This document shows, in pieces, positions 21,369-29,623 of a DNA stretch of 32,247 nt. A model generated the notes under the pieces. It saw only the letters and a list, made by a program, of their open reading frames with translations, ran no database searches and had not been told where the DNA came from. The stretch covers positions 1 to 32,247 of the forward strand of contig JAFUFT010000048.1 of assembly GCA_017469795.1 (NCBI GenBank), in the 5' to 3' direction. The position numbers were made by a program, and so were the translations under genes. The first letter of the stretch is position 1. Each line of letters starts with the position of its first letter. The DNA comes from Oscillospiraceae bacterium (GTDB lineage: Bacteria; Bacillota; Clostridia; Oscillospirales; Oscillospiraceae).

Positions 21369-22537
21369 AACAATTCCTCCGTTTGATTGCCGTCCTGCAG
21401 CGCAGGCTCCCGGTCCACGCCGGCCCGTTTGAGCGCAAAGAGCTGCAGATAGATGAACAGGACAGAGATGGCCATGCTGATATAGGGCCGCCGGTAGCTC
21501 AGGGCGATGAGCAGACAGTACGCCGCAAAGCAGGCCCCCAGCATCCAGTAGAAGCGGTTTCTCCGGCCAATGTGCTTCACCGCGAACCGCTGGGTGCCCA
21601 GCAGGCACAGGAAATACACCAGCAGGGACAGCACCAGGAAAATGGTCTTCGGGATGAGGAACACCCTGGGCTGCCGCATGAACTCCAGGGCGGCGGTGAT
21701 GTTGTTGAGCGCCAGAAGCAGCAGGATGTGCAGGAGCATGTACCCGGTCCCGGTGGTCACCAGCGACCGGTCCACGAGCCGGTCATAGTAGTAGCCGTAG
21801 CCGGAGAAGAGTCCCGCCACCAGCAGGAAGGCCATCAGGGAATAATAGACGGTCATGAAGCTGAACTCGCTGGCAAAATACCCGGCGATGCCAAGGATCA
21901 TTTCGCCGAAGGTGAAGACCACATACAGCATCACCCGTTCGGACATGTGGGAAAAATCCACCGGCACCTGGGCGTCCACCCGCCGGGTCAGGATCGGCGC
22001 CGCGAAGCCGAAGACGGCGGCCCAGGGCGCGAAGGCCAGTCCGGTCAGCCGGTAGATGGGAATGGTGATCAGTACGATGACGGACTCCGTCAAAAGGATG
22101 ACGACCTGGAGCCGGGCGTGGTGCCGCTCCCGGGGGGAAAGGGGCGCCCCGAAGCGCAGGCGCAGCAGGTACTGGACCGCCAGATTGATCAGGATCAGGG
22201 CCCAGGCCAGATTGTAGCGGAGATAGGTGGGGCCCCAGTCCACCCGGATGCCGTCGGCCATGAAGTAGAGCAGGTACATATTGACGAACAGTCCCAGATG
22301 CTCCCGCAGGGTCCCGCTGCCGTAGCGGTTGATGAGCAGCGAACTGAAGTACCAGATCTGAAGGATCACCACCGAGGAGGCCAGGTAGGTCAGATAGGCG
22401 CCCGTGGTGATGAATCCGTCCTCAATGTTGTGGAGCAGCTGCCCGTTCTGGCTGACCAGATAGACGAAGATCAGATCGTAGATCAGCTCGATATATTCCA
22501 CCTTTTTCTCGCTTTTGTCCTGCAGAAAGTCCAGCAA
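21365..22537 (-). CDS. LtrA-family (low temperature requirement A) membrane protein
   Basis: Polytopic membrane protein of unknown molecular function. LtrA was named from a Listeria locus needed at low temperature. The 390 residues begin with the family signature KKVEYIELIYDLIFVYLVSQ. About nine to ten hydrophobic segments follow, with a second conserved part around DFSHMSERVMLYVVFTFGEMILGI, where the Ser-Glu-Arg and Gly-Glu residues are typical. The start is a TTG (22535-22537) with GGGAGG about nine bases upstream, matching the family's N-terminus. It is first gene of a two-gene operon with ferredoxin-AKR copy 2. The last residues QDGNQTEELL end exactly over the AKR start. Confidence 0.88.
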   Translation of the reverse strand: MLDFLQDKSEKKVEYIELIYDLIFVYLVSQNGQLLHNIEDGFITTGAYLTYLASSVVILQIWYFSSLLINRYGSGTLREHLGLFVNMYLLYFMADGIRVDWGPTYLRYNLAWALILINLAVQYLLRLRFGAPLSPRERHHARLQVVILLTESVIVLITIPIYRLTGLAFAPWAAVFGFAAPILTRRVDAQVPVDFSHMSERVMLYVVFTFGEMILGIAGYFASEFSFMTVYYSLMAFLLVAGLFSGYGYYYDRLVDRSLVTTGTGYMLLHILLLLALNNITAALEFMRQPRVFLIPKTIFLVLSLLVYFLCLLGTQRFAVKHIGRRNRFYWMLGACFAAYCLLIALSYRRPYISMAISVLFIYLQLFALKRAGVDREPALQDGNQTEELL

Positions 22538-22561
22538 ACCGACGCACCTCCCTACAGGTGC

Positions 22562-22590
22562 ATGGTAACATATTACAGGACAATTTGCAA
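22562..22590 (-). promoter_or_regulatory. Probable promoter of the LtrA-like/AKR operon
   Basis: On the minus strand TTGCAA (22585-22590), a 17-base spacer and TACCAT (22562-22567). The -10 departs from consensus, so confidence is moderate. Confidence 0.55.
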
Positions 22591-22630
22591 TGTGCAGAAC
22601 AAATGCAACAGGAAGAAAACGGGAAATGTT

Positions 22631-22658
22631 TTGACTTTCTCTGCCAGTACGCTACAAT
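22631..22658 (+). promoter_or_regulatory. Promoter of the beta-helix lipoprotein
   Basis: TTGACT (22631-22636), a 16-base spacer and TACAAT (22653-22658). About 45 bases of leader precede the ATG. Confidence 0.8.
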
Positions 22659-22707
22659 GAAGGAAAGCGCCGGGTAACCGGCGCCAACGGATAAAGGAGG
22701 AAAAAAC

Positions 22708-25266
22708 ATGAGACGATTGACAGCTCTGCTGTTGGCGGCGGCCATGCTCCTGGCGCTGAGCGCCTGCGGCGGCACGGCGGAAGCTCCGGCGGAAAGCGCC
22801 GCGGCGGCTCCCTCTGCCGAACAGGCGGCGTCCGCGCCTACGGCCCCGCAGACGGAAACGCCGGAGGCGTCACCTGACGCCGCGCCGGAGGAATCCGCGC
22901 TGGAGGCGCCGGCAGAACCGGAGCCGGAACCCACCCCGGAGCCCAACGGCCCCACCATTGTGAGTGTGACCTGCCGGGATACCCTGGTGGAGACAGCTGC
23001 TACGGACAGCGACTGGATCAACAGCCCCTCGGCGTCTACTAATATCGACTCCGTGACCCTCTCCGACGGGACCGTGATCACAGCGGAGGAGGGCGGCGTG
23101 CTGACGCTGGTTGTGAACGGGGACCAGTATGACATCCTCGACTATGTGGAGCAGGAGAAAAAGCTCCCGGAGGAGGGTTGGTCCTTTGAGACCACCGCCG
23201 GCGCGGATGAGTGGAGCGAGTTCGCCAAGTTTATGAACATGGCGGGCCAGACCGCCCAGTACACCTATCGCTCCGCGCTGAAGGTCGGCGCCGACGGCAT
23301 CGTGGAGACGGAGACCATCCCCGCCCTGCTGGAGAAGGCGGAATATGACGCGTCCCGGATCTCCGGAGGAGAGCTCAGCTCCTACGGCCCCTTCTTCAAC
23401 GGGATCATCGCCGATTCCGCGGAATTTGCCGTAGAGGGTATGACCATCCGGGGCGAGGGCGACGGTGCCAACGACTTCCAGGGCGAGGGGGCCATGGTGC
23501 TCTCCCAGGGTACGGCGGACGTGACTGTCGCCGACTCGGCGATCCTCACCAAGGGCGTCATCCGCACCGCCGCTGCAGTACGGGACAACGGCATCCTGCG
23601 GATCAACAACTCCGTGATCTACACGGAGGAGACCGAGGACACCCAGGAGGAATACGACGCGCTGGTGGTTCCCATGATGAAGCGCACGCCCTTTGCCCTG
23701 GGTCTGGAGGGCGTGGTCCGGGCCACCAACGTCCTGGGCGCGGGCCAGGGCATCTATACCGATTCTCTGATCGTATCCTCCGGCTGGGGCGTTTTGTCCA
23801 CGGATTCCGGCAACGGCTTTGATCAGGTGGGCACCTACGCCCTGGACGTGAAGGACACCGTGGCCGGCACCGGCACCGTGGAAGTTGCCCAGGAGGGCAG
23901 GGAATACTTTGAGACCCGGACCGTGGGCGATGTGACCTACGGCTATATCCCGGGCGGCTCCGGGTATGTTGCCTACGCGGACTCCGGCGTCCACGACCGG
24001 TTCGATGGCGTCCGGTTCTACGGCGGCAACGAGGTCCAGATCATGGCCTCCGCCACCTCCTCGGCCTTCTATACGAACTCTGAGCTGAACTCCGGCCACA
24101 TCGGCTGCATGACCCAGCAGAATGCGGGCGGCACCATCTCTATCGTGGATTCCACCCTGAATGTGGGCGAGACCGGCGTGCAGATCAAGTCCGGCGCCGC
24201 CAACAACGGCTTTACCAACGTGGTGCTCGACGGCACCGAGGTGACCTTTACCAACCCCGAGGCCAAATGGGGCGGCACCCTGGTGGAGCTGGTGGAGTCC
24301 GATGACGCGGGCAACCCCGGCAACACCTCCTTCACCATCGACGACCGGGGCGACGAGGCCACCACCGCCACCGCCACCGCGGCGGTCAGCGACAGCACGG
24401 CTCTGCTGACAAACGGCGACTACACCGGCAACATCTGGAACAACATTTATAATAAGTATCAGCTTCTGGACGTGACCGTCGACAACGCCACCCTGACCGG
24501 CGCGGTCTCCTCCTCCTACGGCTATCACCTGGACGCCGACGGAAACCGGCTGGAAAACGGCACCGTCCTGGAGGCGGACACCACCGGCAACTACCTCCGC
24601 TCCGGCGTGACGGATTACGCCACCATCGGCGCCCAGTACAACGTGGCCAACACCCAGATCAACAACCCCGTGAACCTGACTCTCACCAACGGTGCGGTCT
24701 GGAACGTGGTGCTGCCCGACGGCATGGGCGGACAGGCGGAGGCCTGCCATATCAACGACCTGACCGTGGAGAAGGGCTGCACCCTGGACGCGGAAACACC
24801 TGTGACCATCCACGTCTACGGAAAGAAGGACATCCGGGGCGAGCTTGGCGGGAACGTCACCATCGTGGAGGAGGAATACACCGACCCCGACTGCTCCACC
24901 AACGTGCTCACGGCGGTGGATATGGCGGATCCCCGGCATACGGCAACGTTTGTGTTCGTGGATGAAAACGGAGATCCCGCCATCGGCGCGGCAACTTTCT
25001 CCGCCTACAAGGCCTTCGCCACCAGCTATTTCTCCCTGGCCTTCAGCGGCTATGAGATGGTCTCCATGGATGTGACCGAGGGCAGCGCGGTGATCACGGA
25101 GATCACCGAGGACGACCCGGACGGCTACTACGGTGAGTACGACTACAACATCGCCATGGAGACGGACTGCACCGTCACCGTGGTGGTCCAGGCCTCCATG
25201 TGGGGCGGCCCCGGCGGTCCCGGCGGCCCCGGAGGGCCCGGAGGTTCCCCTCCCGGCATGCCGTAA
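22708..25266 (+). CDS. Large surface lipoprotein, predicted beta-helix with Gly-Gly-Pro tail; function unknown
   Basis: An 852-residue exported lipoprotein that I cannot assign to a known enzyme. Residues 1-19 form a signal peptide with lipobox LSAC (Cys20). Residues 21-80 are an Ala/Pro/Glu linker. A short DSDWINSPSASTNIDSVTLSDGT region precedes a long body of recurring short strands and Asn/Gly/Asp/Ser/Thr turns (for example VADSAIL, INNSVIY, ITIVDST-like units), typical of right-handed parallel beta-helix proteins of the pectin-lyase fold. A separate C-terminal domain follows from about residue 735 (TATFVFVDENGDPAIGAATF, Ig-like). The protein ends in four Gly-Gly-Pro repeats. No lyase active-site motif is recognisable. 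AAAGGAGG lies seven bases before ATG 22708. It has its own promoter and the palindromic terminator 25278-25303. Confidence 0.85.
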   Translation: MRRLTALLLAAAMLLALSACGGTAEAPAESAAAAPSAEQAASAPTAPQTETPEASPDAAPEESALEAPAEPEPEPTPEPNGPTIVSVTCRDTLVETAATDSDWINSPSASTNIDSVTLSDGTVITAEEGGVLTLVVNGDQYDILDYVEQEKKLPEEGWSFETTAGADEWSEFAKFMNMAGQTAQYTYRSALKVGADGIVETETIPALLEKAEYDASRISGGELSSYGPFFNGIIADSAEFAVEGMTIRGEGDGANDFQGEGAMVLSQGTADVTVADSAILTKGVIRTAAAVRDNGILRINNSVIYTEETEDTQEEYDALVVPMMKRTPFALGLEGVVRATNVLGAGQGIYTDSLIVSSGWGVLSTDSGNGFDQVGTYALDVKDTVAGTGTVEVAQEGREYFETRTVGDVTYGYIPGGSGYVAYADSGVHDRFDGVRFYGGNEVQIMASATSSAFYTNSELNSGHIGCMTQQNAGGTISIVDSTLNVGETGVQIKSGAANNGFTNVVLDGTEVTFTNPEAKWGGTLVELVESDDAGNPGNTSFTIDDRGDEATTATATAAVSDSTALLTNGDYTGNIWNNIYNKYQLLDVTVDNATLTGAVSSSYGYHLDADGNRLENGTVLEADTTGNYLRSGVTDYATIGAQYNVANTQINNPVNLTLTNGAVWNVVLPDGMGGQAEACHINDLTVEKGCTLDAETPVTIHVYGKKDIRGELGGNVTIVEEEYTDPDCSTNVLTAVDMADPRHTATFVFVDENGDPAIGAATFSAYKAFATSYFSLAFSGYEMVSMDVTEGSAVITEITEDDPDGYYGEYDYNIAMETDCTVTVVVQASMWGGPGGPGGPGGPGGSPPGMP

Positions 25267-25277
25267 GAAAACAAAGG

Positions 25278-25303
25278 AGCGCGGAGACAGCTGTCTCCGC
25301 GCT
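25278..25303. terminator. Perfect palindromic terminator
   Basis: A 26-bp perfect palindrome (AGCGCGGAGACAG and its complement) is followed by TTCTTTT on the plus strand. It ends the lipoprotein gene and lies 16 bases from the stop of the convergent HPr-like gene. Confidence 0.88.
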
Positions 25304-25318
25304 TTCTTTTCTGCCGTA

Positions 25319-25558
25319 TCAGGGCTCGGTGATCAGATCCCGCACCCGGTCCCGGAAGGCGCTGCCGTCCTCCGGACTGCCGTAGACCCGGACCAGCACC
25401 GGCTTGTCCAGATCCAGGCTGCACAGGCCCAGGATGCTTTTTGCGTCCACGGTGTAGCGGCCGGACACCACGTCGATGTCCACCGGGCACAGGGAGGCCG
25501 AGGTCACAAACTGCTTCACATCCTTGACGGAGTGTAAAAAGGCATAGAATTCTGTCAT
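25319..25558 (-). CDS. Degenerate HPr-like protein lacking the phospho-histidine motif
   Basis: A 79-residue protein of the HPr fold. The C-terminal two thirds match HPr: SGRYTVDAKSILGLCSLDLDKPVLV corresponds to the helix-2 Ser46 region and following strand, then SAFRDRVRDLI is the last helix. The catalytic loop that in HPr reads GLHARP is absent. In its place is LHSVKDVKQFV, where one His (residue 9) falls near the expected place but without the Arg-Pro that activates it. PTS phosphotransfer is therefore unlikely. A regulatory or Crh-like role through the AKSILG serine is possible. The start has CGGAGG eight bases upstream. It is a single gene, divergent from mtaB, and no PTS genes are nearby. 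Confidence 0.78.
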   Translation of the reverse strand: MTEFYAFLHSVKDVKQFVTSASLCPVDIDVVSGRYTVDAKSILGLCSLDLDKPVLVRVYGSPEDGSAFRDRVRDLITEP

Positions 25559-25581
25559 GGTATTTCCTCCGAAATTAGGTC

Positions 25582-25610
25582 TTTCCTTCTGCGGTCATCT
25601 TCGCTATAAT
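25582..25610 (+). promoter_or_regulatory. Probable mtaB promoter
   Basis: A perfect TATAAT (25605-25610) with a weak TTTCCT (25582-25587) at 17-base spacing. It lies between the divergent HPr-like gene and mtaB, about 45 bases before the mtaB ATG. Confidence 0.6.
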
Positions 25611-25652
25611 GAGTGTACCATATTTTCAGAAAACAAGCAAACGGAGAAGCAC

Positions 25653-26942
25653 ATGAAATTTGCCATCTACACCTTGGGATGCAAGGTCAACCAATACGAA
25701 TCCCAGGCCCTGGAGCGGGAGCTTCTGCGGCGGGGATATGAGCAGGGCGGATTTGACGAGCCCTGCGATCTGTACATCGTCAACACCTGCACCGTCACCG
25801 CCGTCAGCGACAAGAAGTCCCGGAACGCCCTGCGGCGGGCCAGAAAGCTCTGTCCCGACGCGGTGATCGGAGTTTGCGGCTGCTACGCCCAGGTCAAGCC
25901 CGAGGATATGGATGCCCTGAGCGTGGACGTGGTGGGCGGCACCGGGGACCGGGGCGCCTTCATCGATCGGATGGAGCAGTTCCGCCGGGACCGGGTCCGG
26001 AGCGTTCAGGTGGACAACGCCTTCCGGCGAAAGACCTTCGAGCGGCTGGAGGCCGGGGGACTGGGAGACCGGACCCGGGCCATGCTGAAGGTGGAGGACG
26101 GCTGCGTCAATTTCTGCACCTACTGCATCATCCCCTATGCCCGGGGGGCAATCCGGTCCCTGCCGGTGGCCGACGCTGTGGAGCAGGTCCGCTCCCTGCG
26201 GGACGCGGGCTACCGGGAGGTGGTGGTGACGGGGATCGAGATCTCCTCCTGGGGGCAGGATCTCAAGACCGGGGAAAAACCCCAGGATCTGATCGCCGCC
26301 ATCTGTGAGGCGGTGCCGGAGATGCGGGTTCGTCTGGGGTCTCTGGAGCCCCGGACGGTGGATGAAGACTTCTGCGGGGCCCTTCGGAGATACGGCAATC
26401 TTTGCCCCCAGTTTCATCTGTCCCTCCAGAGCGGCTGCGACGAGACCCTGCGGCGGATGCACCGGAAATACGACACCGCCCGGTTCCTCGAGAGCTGCCG
26501 GCTGCTGCGGGAATCTTTCCCGGACTGCGCCGTGACCACCGATCTGATCGTGGGCTTTCCCGGGGAGACGGAGGCGGAATTCGAGACCACGCTGGCCTTC
26601 CTCCGGCAGGCGGAGTTTGCCGCCATGCATATCTTCCCCTACTCCCGCCGAACCGGGACTCCCGCGGCGGAGATGCCCGGACAGATCCCCAATGGAGAGA
26701 AAGAGGCCCGGGCCGCCCGGGCCGGGGCGGTGGAAGCGGAGCTGCGGAGGGCCTACCGGGAACAGTTCGTGGGGAAGACACTGCCGGTGCTGTTTGAGCA
26801 GCAGGATGACCGGGGACTGTGGACCGGTCACGCGCCGAACTATATTCCTGTGGCCGCCGAGGGAACGGATCTGCGCAATCAGATCCGGGACGTGGAGATC
26901 ACCGGACAGGAGGAGCAGGGCCTGAAAGGCAGGCTGAAATAA
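25653..26942 (+). CDS. mtaB: tRNA t6A37 methylthiotransferase MtaB
   Basis: Radical-SAM enzyme that converts N6-threonylcarbamoyladenosine-37 of ANN-decoding tRNAs to its 2-methylthio form. The 429 residues begin with the methylthiotransferase domain (YTLGCKVNQYES, whose three cluster cysteines are Cys10, Cys46 in NTCTVT and Cys77 in GCYAQ). The radical-SAM CxxxCxxC at Cys151, Cys155 and Cys158 (DGCVNFCTYCIIPYARG) comes next. A C-terminal TRAM-like tail ends LKGRLK. The N-terminus TLGCKVNQYES is the MtaB rather than MiaB form. Start ATG 25653 has CGGAGAAG upstream, and the frame's extension to 25557 covers the promoter. It is a single gene closed by the hairpin at 26949. Confidence 0.96.
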   Translation: MKFAIYTLGCKVNQYESQALERELLRRGYEQGGFDEPCDLYIVNTCTVTAVSDKKSRNALRRARKLCPDAVIGVCGCYAQVKPEDMDALSVDVVGGTGDRGAFIDRMEQFRRDRVRSVQVDNAFRRKTFERLEAGGLGDRTRAMLKVEDGCVNFCTYCIIPYARGAIRSLPVADAVEQVRSLRDAGYREVVVTGIEISSWGQDLKTGEKPQDLIAAICEAVPEMRVRLGSLEPRTVDEDFCGALRRYGNLCPQFHLSLQSGCDETLRRMHRKYDTARFLESCRLLRESFPDCAVTTDLIVGFPGETEAEFETTLAFLRQAEFAAMHIFPYSRRTGTPAAEMPGQIPNGEKEARAARAGAVEAELRRAYREQFVGKTLPVLFEQQDDRGLWTGHAPNYIPVAAEGTDLRNQIRDVEITGQEEQGLKGRLK

Positions 26943-26948
26943 GCTGAA

Positions 26949-26982
26949 AAAGACCCGCCGGGATTTTGCCCGGCGGGTCTTT
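26949..26982. terminator. Terminator between mtaB and the GH3 gene
   Basis: A 14-bp stem (AAAGACCCGCCGGG with CCCGGCGGGTCTTT, 6-base loop) lies between convergent genes. It ends eight bases before the GH3 stop and carries A/T-rich arms for both directions. Confidence 0.85.
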
Positions 26983-26989
26983 GCGTCTG

Positions 26990-29512
26990 TTACAGGGTTT
27001 TCAGCAGTTCCCGGGTGCTTCTGCACCGGAGGATCACCGAGAGAATGTGCAGGGCACAGCTCTGGAGCTGGGCAAGGGCCATCTTCTCGGCATAGGGCCG
27101 CAGGCCCCGGTTTTCGGCCTTCTCCTCGGAGGCCAACGCCTCAGCCACCTCCCGGACCACGGCGGGCCCGCCGGGTTGGATCATGTCGTTGCCGGCGCAG
27201 ATGCTCAGTGCAGGCCGGCTGATGCCGCCGCCCCAGTCGGTCATGACGAAGCCCCGGAAGCCCCATTCGTCCCGGAGAATGGCGGTGGTCAGATCGTAGT
27301 TGTTGGCAGAGGGCATGCCGTTGATGTCATTGTAGGAGGTCATCAGGGCGTAGGGCTGGGCCTGCTTCACGGCGATCTCGAAGCCCTTGAGGTAGATCTC
27401 CCGCAGGGCACGCTGGGACACCAGGTCGTTGGAGTTGGCCCGCAGGGTCTCCTGATTGTTGCCGGCGAAGTGCTTGATCGTCACGCCCACGCCGGCGGCC
27501 TGGACGCCCTCGGTGATGGCGGCGGCACAGAAGCCGGAGACCAGCGGATCTTCGGAGAAGTACTCAAAGTTCCGGCCGCACAGGGGGTTCCGGTGGATGT
27601 TCATGCCGGGCGCCAGCCACAGATCCACCCCGTATTCCAGCATTTCCTCCGCCACGGCCCGGCCGAACCGCTGCAGCACGTCCCGATCCCAGGAGCAGGC
27701 CAGCAGGGACCCCACCGGGAAGGCGGTGCAGTACTGATGGCGGACCACCTCGCCGTCCTCCTTTACGTCCCGGCTGATGCGGATACCAGCAGGGCCGTCC
27801 GCCAGGGAGATGGGCGGGATCCGGTATTTTTCCCACAGGTCGGCGGTCTCGCCCGCTGCGCCCGGCACCTTCATGCCGCCGGCGCCAAGCATGCCGTCGA
27901 AGGGCGGATGGAAGTCCGGGTCATTCTGCACGGACTCCGGCATGCCGGAGAAATCCATGCCCACGCCGCAGACCAGGGCGCACAGGTCCGAGGAGGCCAT
28001 GGAGGCCACCAGTTCCCGCAGGGAGCATTTTTCGTCGTACACATCCCGCAGGGTCAGGCCCTCCCGGCTCCGGAGGATGGTCTTCGGGGGACGGGCGTAG
28101 GTCTGGTGTTTCGTGCGGAAATCCCGCTGGGTCAGCCGGACGGCATGATCCCGGGCGAAGGAGAGCTCCTCCGCTTCCCCGGGGTAGGTAAAGGCGGGCA
28201 CGTCCCGGGAAGACAGGGGGGTGAAGCCCTCTGGTACATGGCCCATCCGGTCCGAGAGCACCAGGGTCGTCACCTCTCCGGGGAGGTACAGCGCCCCGGC
28301 CACAGCGGTGGTGCGGCTGTCGGTGCCCACTCGGATGAAGTAATGTCCCGCCTCCAGCACATAGCTCATGCGCGTCTCGTCAAAGGAGGCCATGTCGCTG
28401 AGCCGGAACTCCATGGTCAGGGTCTCGGATTCCCCGGGCTGTAGCAGCCGGGTCTTGCCGAAGGCGCAGAGCTTCTGAAGGGGCTGCTCCAGAGTTCCTG
28501 CCGGGCAGGTCAGGTAGACCTGTACCACCTGCCGGGCGGCGTAGGTCTCTCCTGTGTTTTCCACCGTGGCAGTGACGGTGACGGCGTCGCCGGTGGCGGC
28601 CGCAGCATAGGCGGTGAGCTCCGTTTTGCCGTAATCCAGTCCGTAGCCGAAGGGGTAGAGCACCTCCTCCCCGAAGGTGTCGAAGTAGCGGTAGCCCACA
28701 TAGATGTCGTCGGTGTAGGAGACGTTGATCTGCTCCTGGGACCGGCCCATGGTCTCGTTGACGCTGCCGTTGCCGATGGTTTTGCTGAACTCGCCCGCGG
28801 TGGGATACTGGTCATAGCGCAGGGGCCAGGTGTCCGTCAGACGGCCCGAGGGCAGGACCTTGCCGGTAAGCACGTCGGAAACTGCGCCGGCGTCCTGGCC
28901 GGGCAGGCCCATGAACAGGATCGCGCTGAATTTCCGTGCGTAGTCCCCCAGCTCCAGGAATCCCGCGGTGTTGAGCAGCAGGACGCTCTTTTCAAACCGG
29001 GCGGAGATCTGATCCATCAGGGCCTTTTCCCCGTCCGTCAGATAGATCATGCCCGGCTCCGCCTGCATATCGGCGCCCTCTCCGGCCACCCGGGTCAGGA
29101 CCATGACGGCAAGCTCACTGTCTGCCGCGGCTTCCGCCACCTCCCCGTCGGACAGGGGCATTTCGGGGTTAAAATAGCCCTTCGGCTCCATGAAACCCTC
29201 CACACAGAGGTTCTCGTGGGCCAGAGCCCAGGCCCGGTATTTCCTGGCCAGTCCGGCGTCCGGGCGGAGCTCCGGCGCGGCGGTGAAGGCCTCCAGCAGG
29301 GAGATGGTCTTCAGGTTGTTGACGTTGCCGGAGCCGGTGCCCCCCTTGACGGTATAGATCTGGCCCACGCCGAAAAGCGCGAGCTTCACAGGAGCCTCCG
29401 GGGTGCCGGTCAGGGGCAGCGTACTCAGGGTGTTTTTCAGCAGCACCATACTCTCCGCGGCCAGGGACCGGCTGACGGCGGCGTTTTTCTGCATGCGGGC
29501 GGATGCTTTCAT
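26990..29512 (-). CDS. Glycoside hydrolase family 3 enzyme with permuted domain order
   Basis: Predicted beta-glycosidase (beta-glucosidase or related) of 840 residues without a signal peptide, so probably cytoplasmic. The domain order is reversed from most GH3 enzymes. Residues about 15-290 are the alpha/beta sandwich normally found C-terminal (LAAESMVLLKN start, TRVAGEGAD with Glu145 as candidate acid/base). Residues about 295-400 form a fibronectin-III-like domain (VTATVENTGE). Residues about 495-790 are the TIM barrel (DGPAGIR, LAPGMNIHRNPLCGRNFEYFSEDP, KHFAGNNQE), with nucleophile Asp759 in VMTDWGG. Ruminococcus albus-type beta-glucosidases are known to share this order. ATG 29510-29512 has GGAGGG upstream. 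It is transcribed alone, and its substrate is not determinable here. Confidence 0.92.
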   Translation of the reverse strand: MKASARMQKNAAVSRSLAAESMVLLKNTLSTLPLTGTPEAPVKLALFGVGQIYTVKGGTGSGNVNNLKTISLLEAFTAAPELRPDAGLARKYRAWALAHENLCVEGFMEPKGYFNPEMPLSDGEVAEAAADSELAVMVLTRVAGEGADMQAEPGMIYLTDGEKALMDQISARFEKSVLLLNTAGFLELGDYARKFSAILFMGLPGQDAGAVSDVLTGKVLPSGRLTDTWPLRYDQYPTAGEFSKTIGNGSVNETMGRSQEQINVSYTDDIYVGYRYFDTFGEEVLYPFGYGLDYGKTELTAYAAAATGDAVTVTATVENTGETYAARQVVQVYLTCPAGTLEQPLQKLCAFGKTRLLQPGESETLTMEFRLSDMASFDETRMSYVLEAGHYFIRVGTDSRTTAVAGALYLPGEVTTLVLSDRMGHVPEGFTPLSSRDVPAFTYPGEAEELSFARDHAVRLTQRDFRTKHQTYARPPKTILRSREGLTLRDVYDEKCSLRELVASMASSDLCALVCGVGMDFSGMPESVQNDPDFHPPFDGMLGAGGMKVPGAAGETADLWEKYRIPPISLADGPAGIRISRDVKEDGEVVRHQYCTAFPVGSLLACSWDRDVLQRFGRAVAEEMLEYGVDLWLAPGMNIHRNPLCGRNFEYFSEDPLVSGFCAAAITEGVQAAGVGVTIKHFAGNNQETLRANSNDLVSQRALREIYLKGFEIAVKQAQPYALMTSYNDINGMPSANNYDLTTAILRDEWGFRGFVMTDWGGGISRPALSICAGNDMIQPGGPAVVREVAEALASEEKAENRGLRPYAEKMALAQLQSCALHILSVILRCRSTRELLKTL

Positions 29513-29545
29513 AGGAGTCCCTCCGTTAGACGATTTTGTATGATA

Positions 29546-29574
29546 ACTATACACGAAACCGGCCGCCTTCGCAA
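29546..29574 (-). promoter_or_regulatory. GH3 promoter
   Basis: On the minus strand TTGCGA (29569-29574), a 17-base spacer and TATAGT (29546-29551). The spacer is GC-rich. Confidence 0.75.
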
Positions 29575-29601
29575 CCGGTTTTCCCGTCTGGACAGAAAAA
29601 A

Positions 29602-29623
29602 GAGAGGCTCCTCAGAGCCTCTC
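29602..29623 (-). terminator. Terminator of the CBS-domain gene
   Basis: A 9-bp stem GAGAGGCTC/GAGCCTCTC with a 4-base loop is followed by TTTTTT on the minus strand. The stem overlaps the last two bases of the CBS gene's stop codon. Confidence 0.88.

Noticed and set aside
22870..24939. 689-codon open frame on the minus strand opposite the beta-helix lipoprotein
   Set aside because: It mirrors the codon bias of the sense gene. The protein is a His/Gly/Val-rich low-complexity string with no motif, and it has no promoter or ribosome site.
25201..25262. Repetitive GGC/CCC DNA as a candidate repeat or CRISPR-like array
   Set aside because: It is the in-frame coding of Gly-Gly-Pro repeats at the lipoprotein's end. 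There are no spacers.
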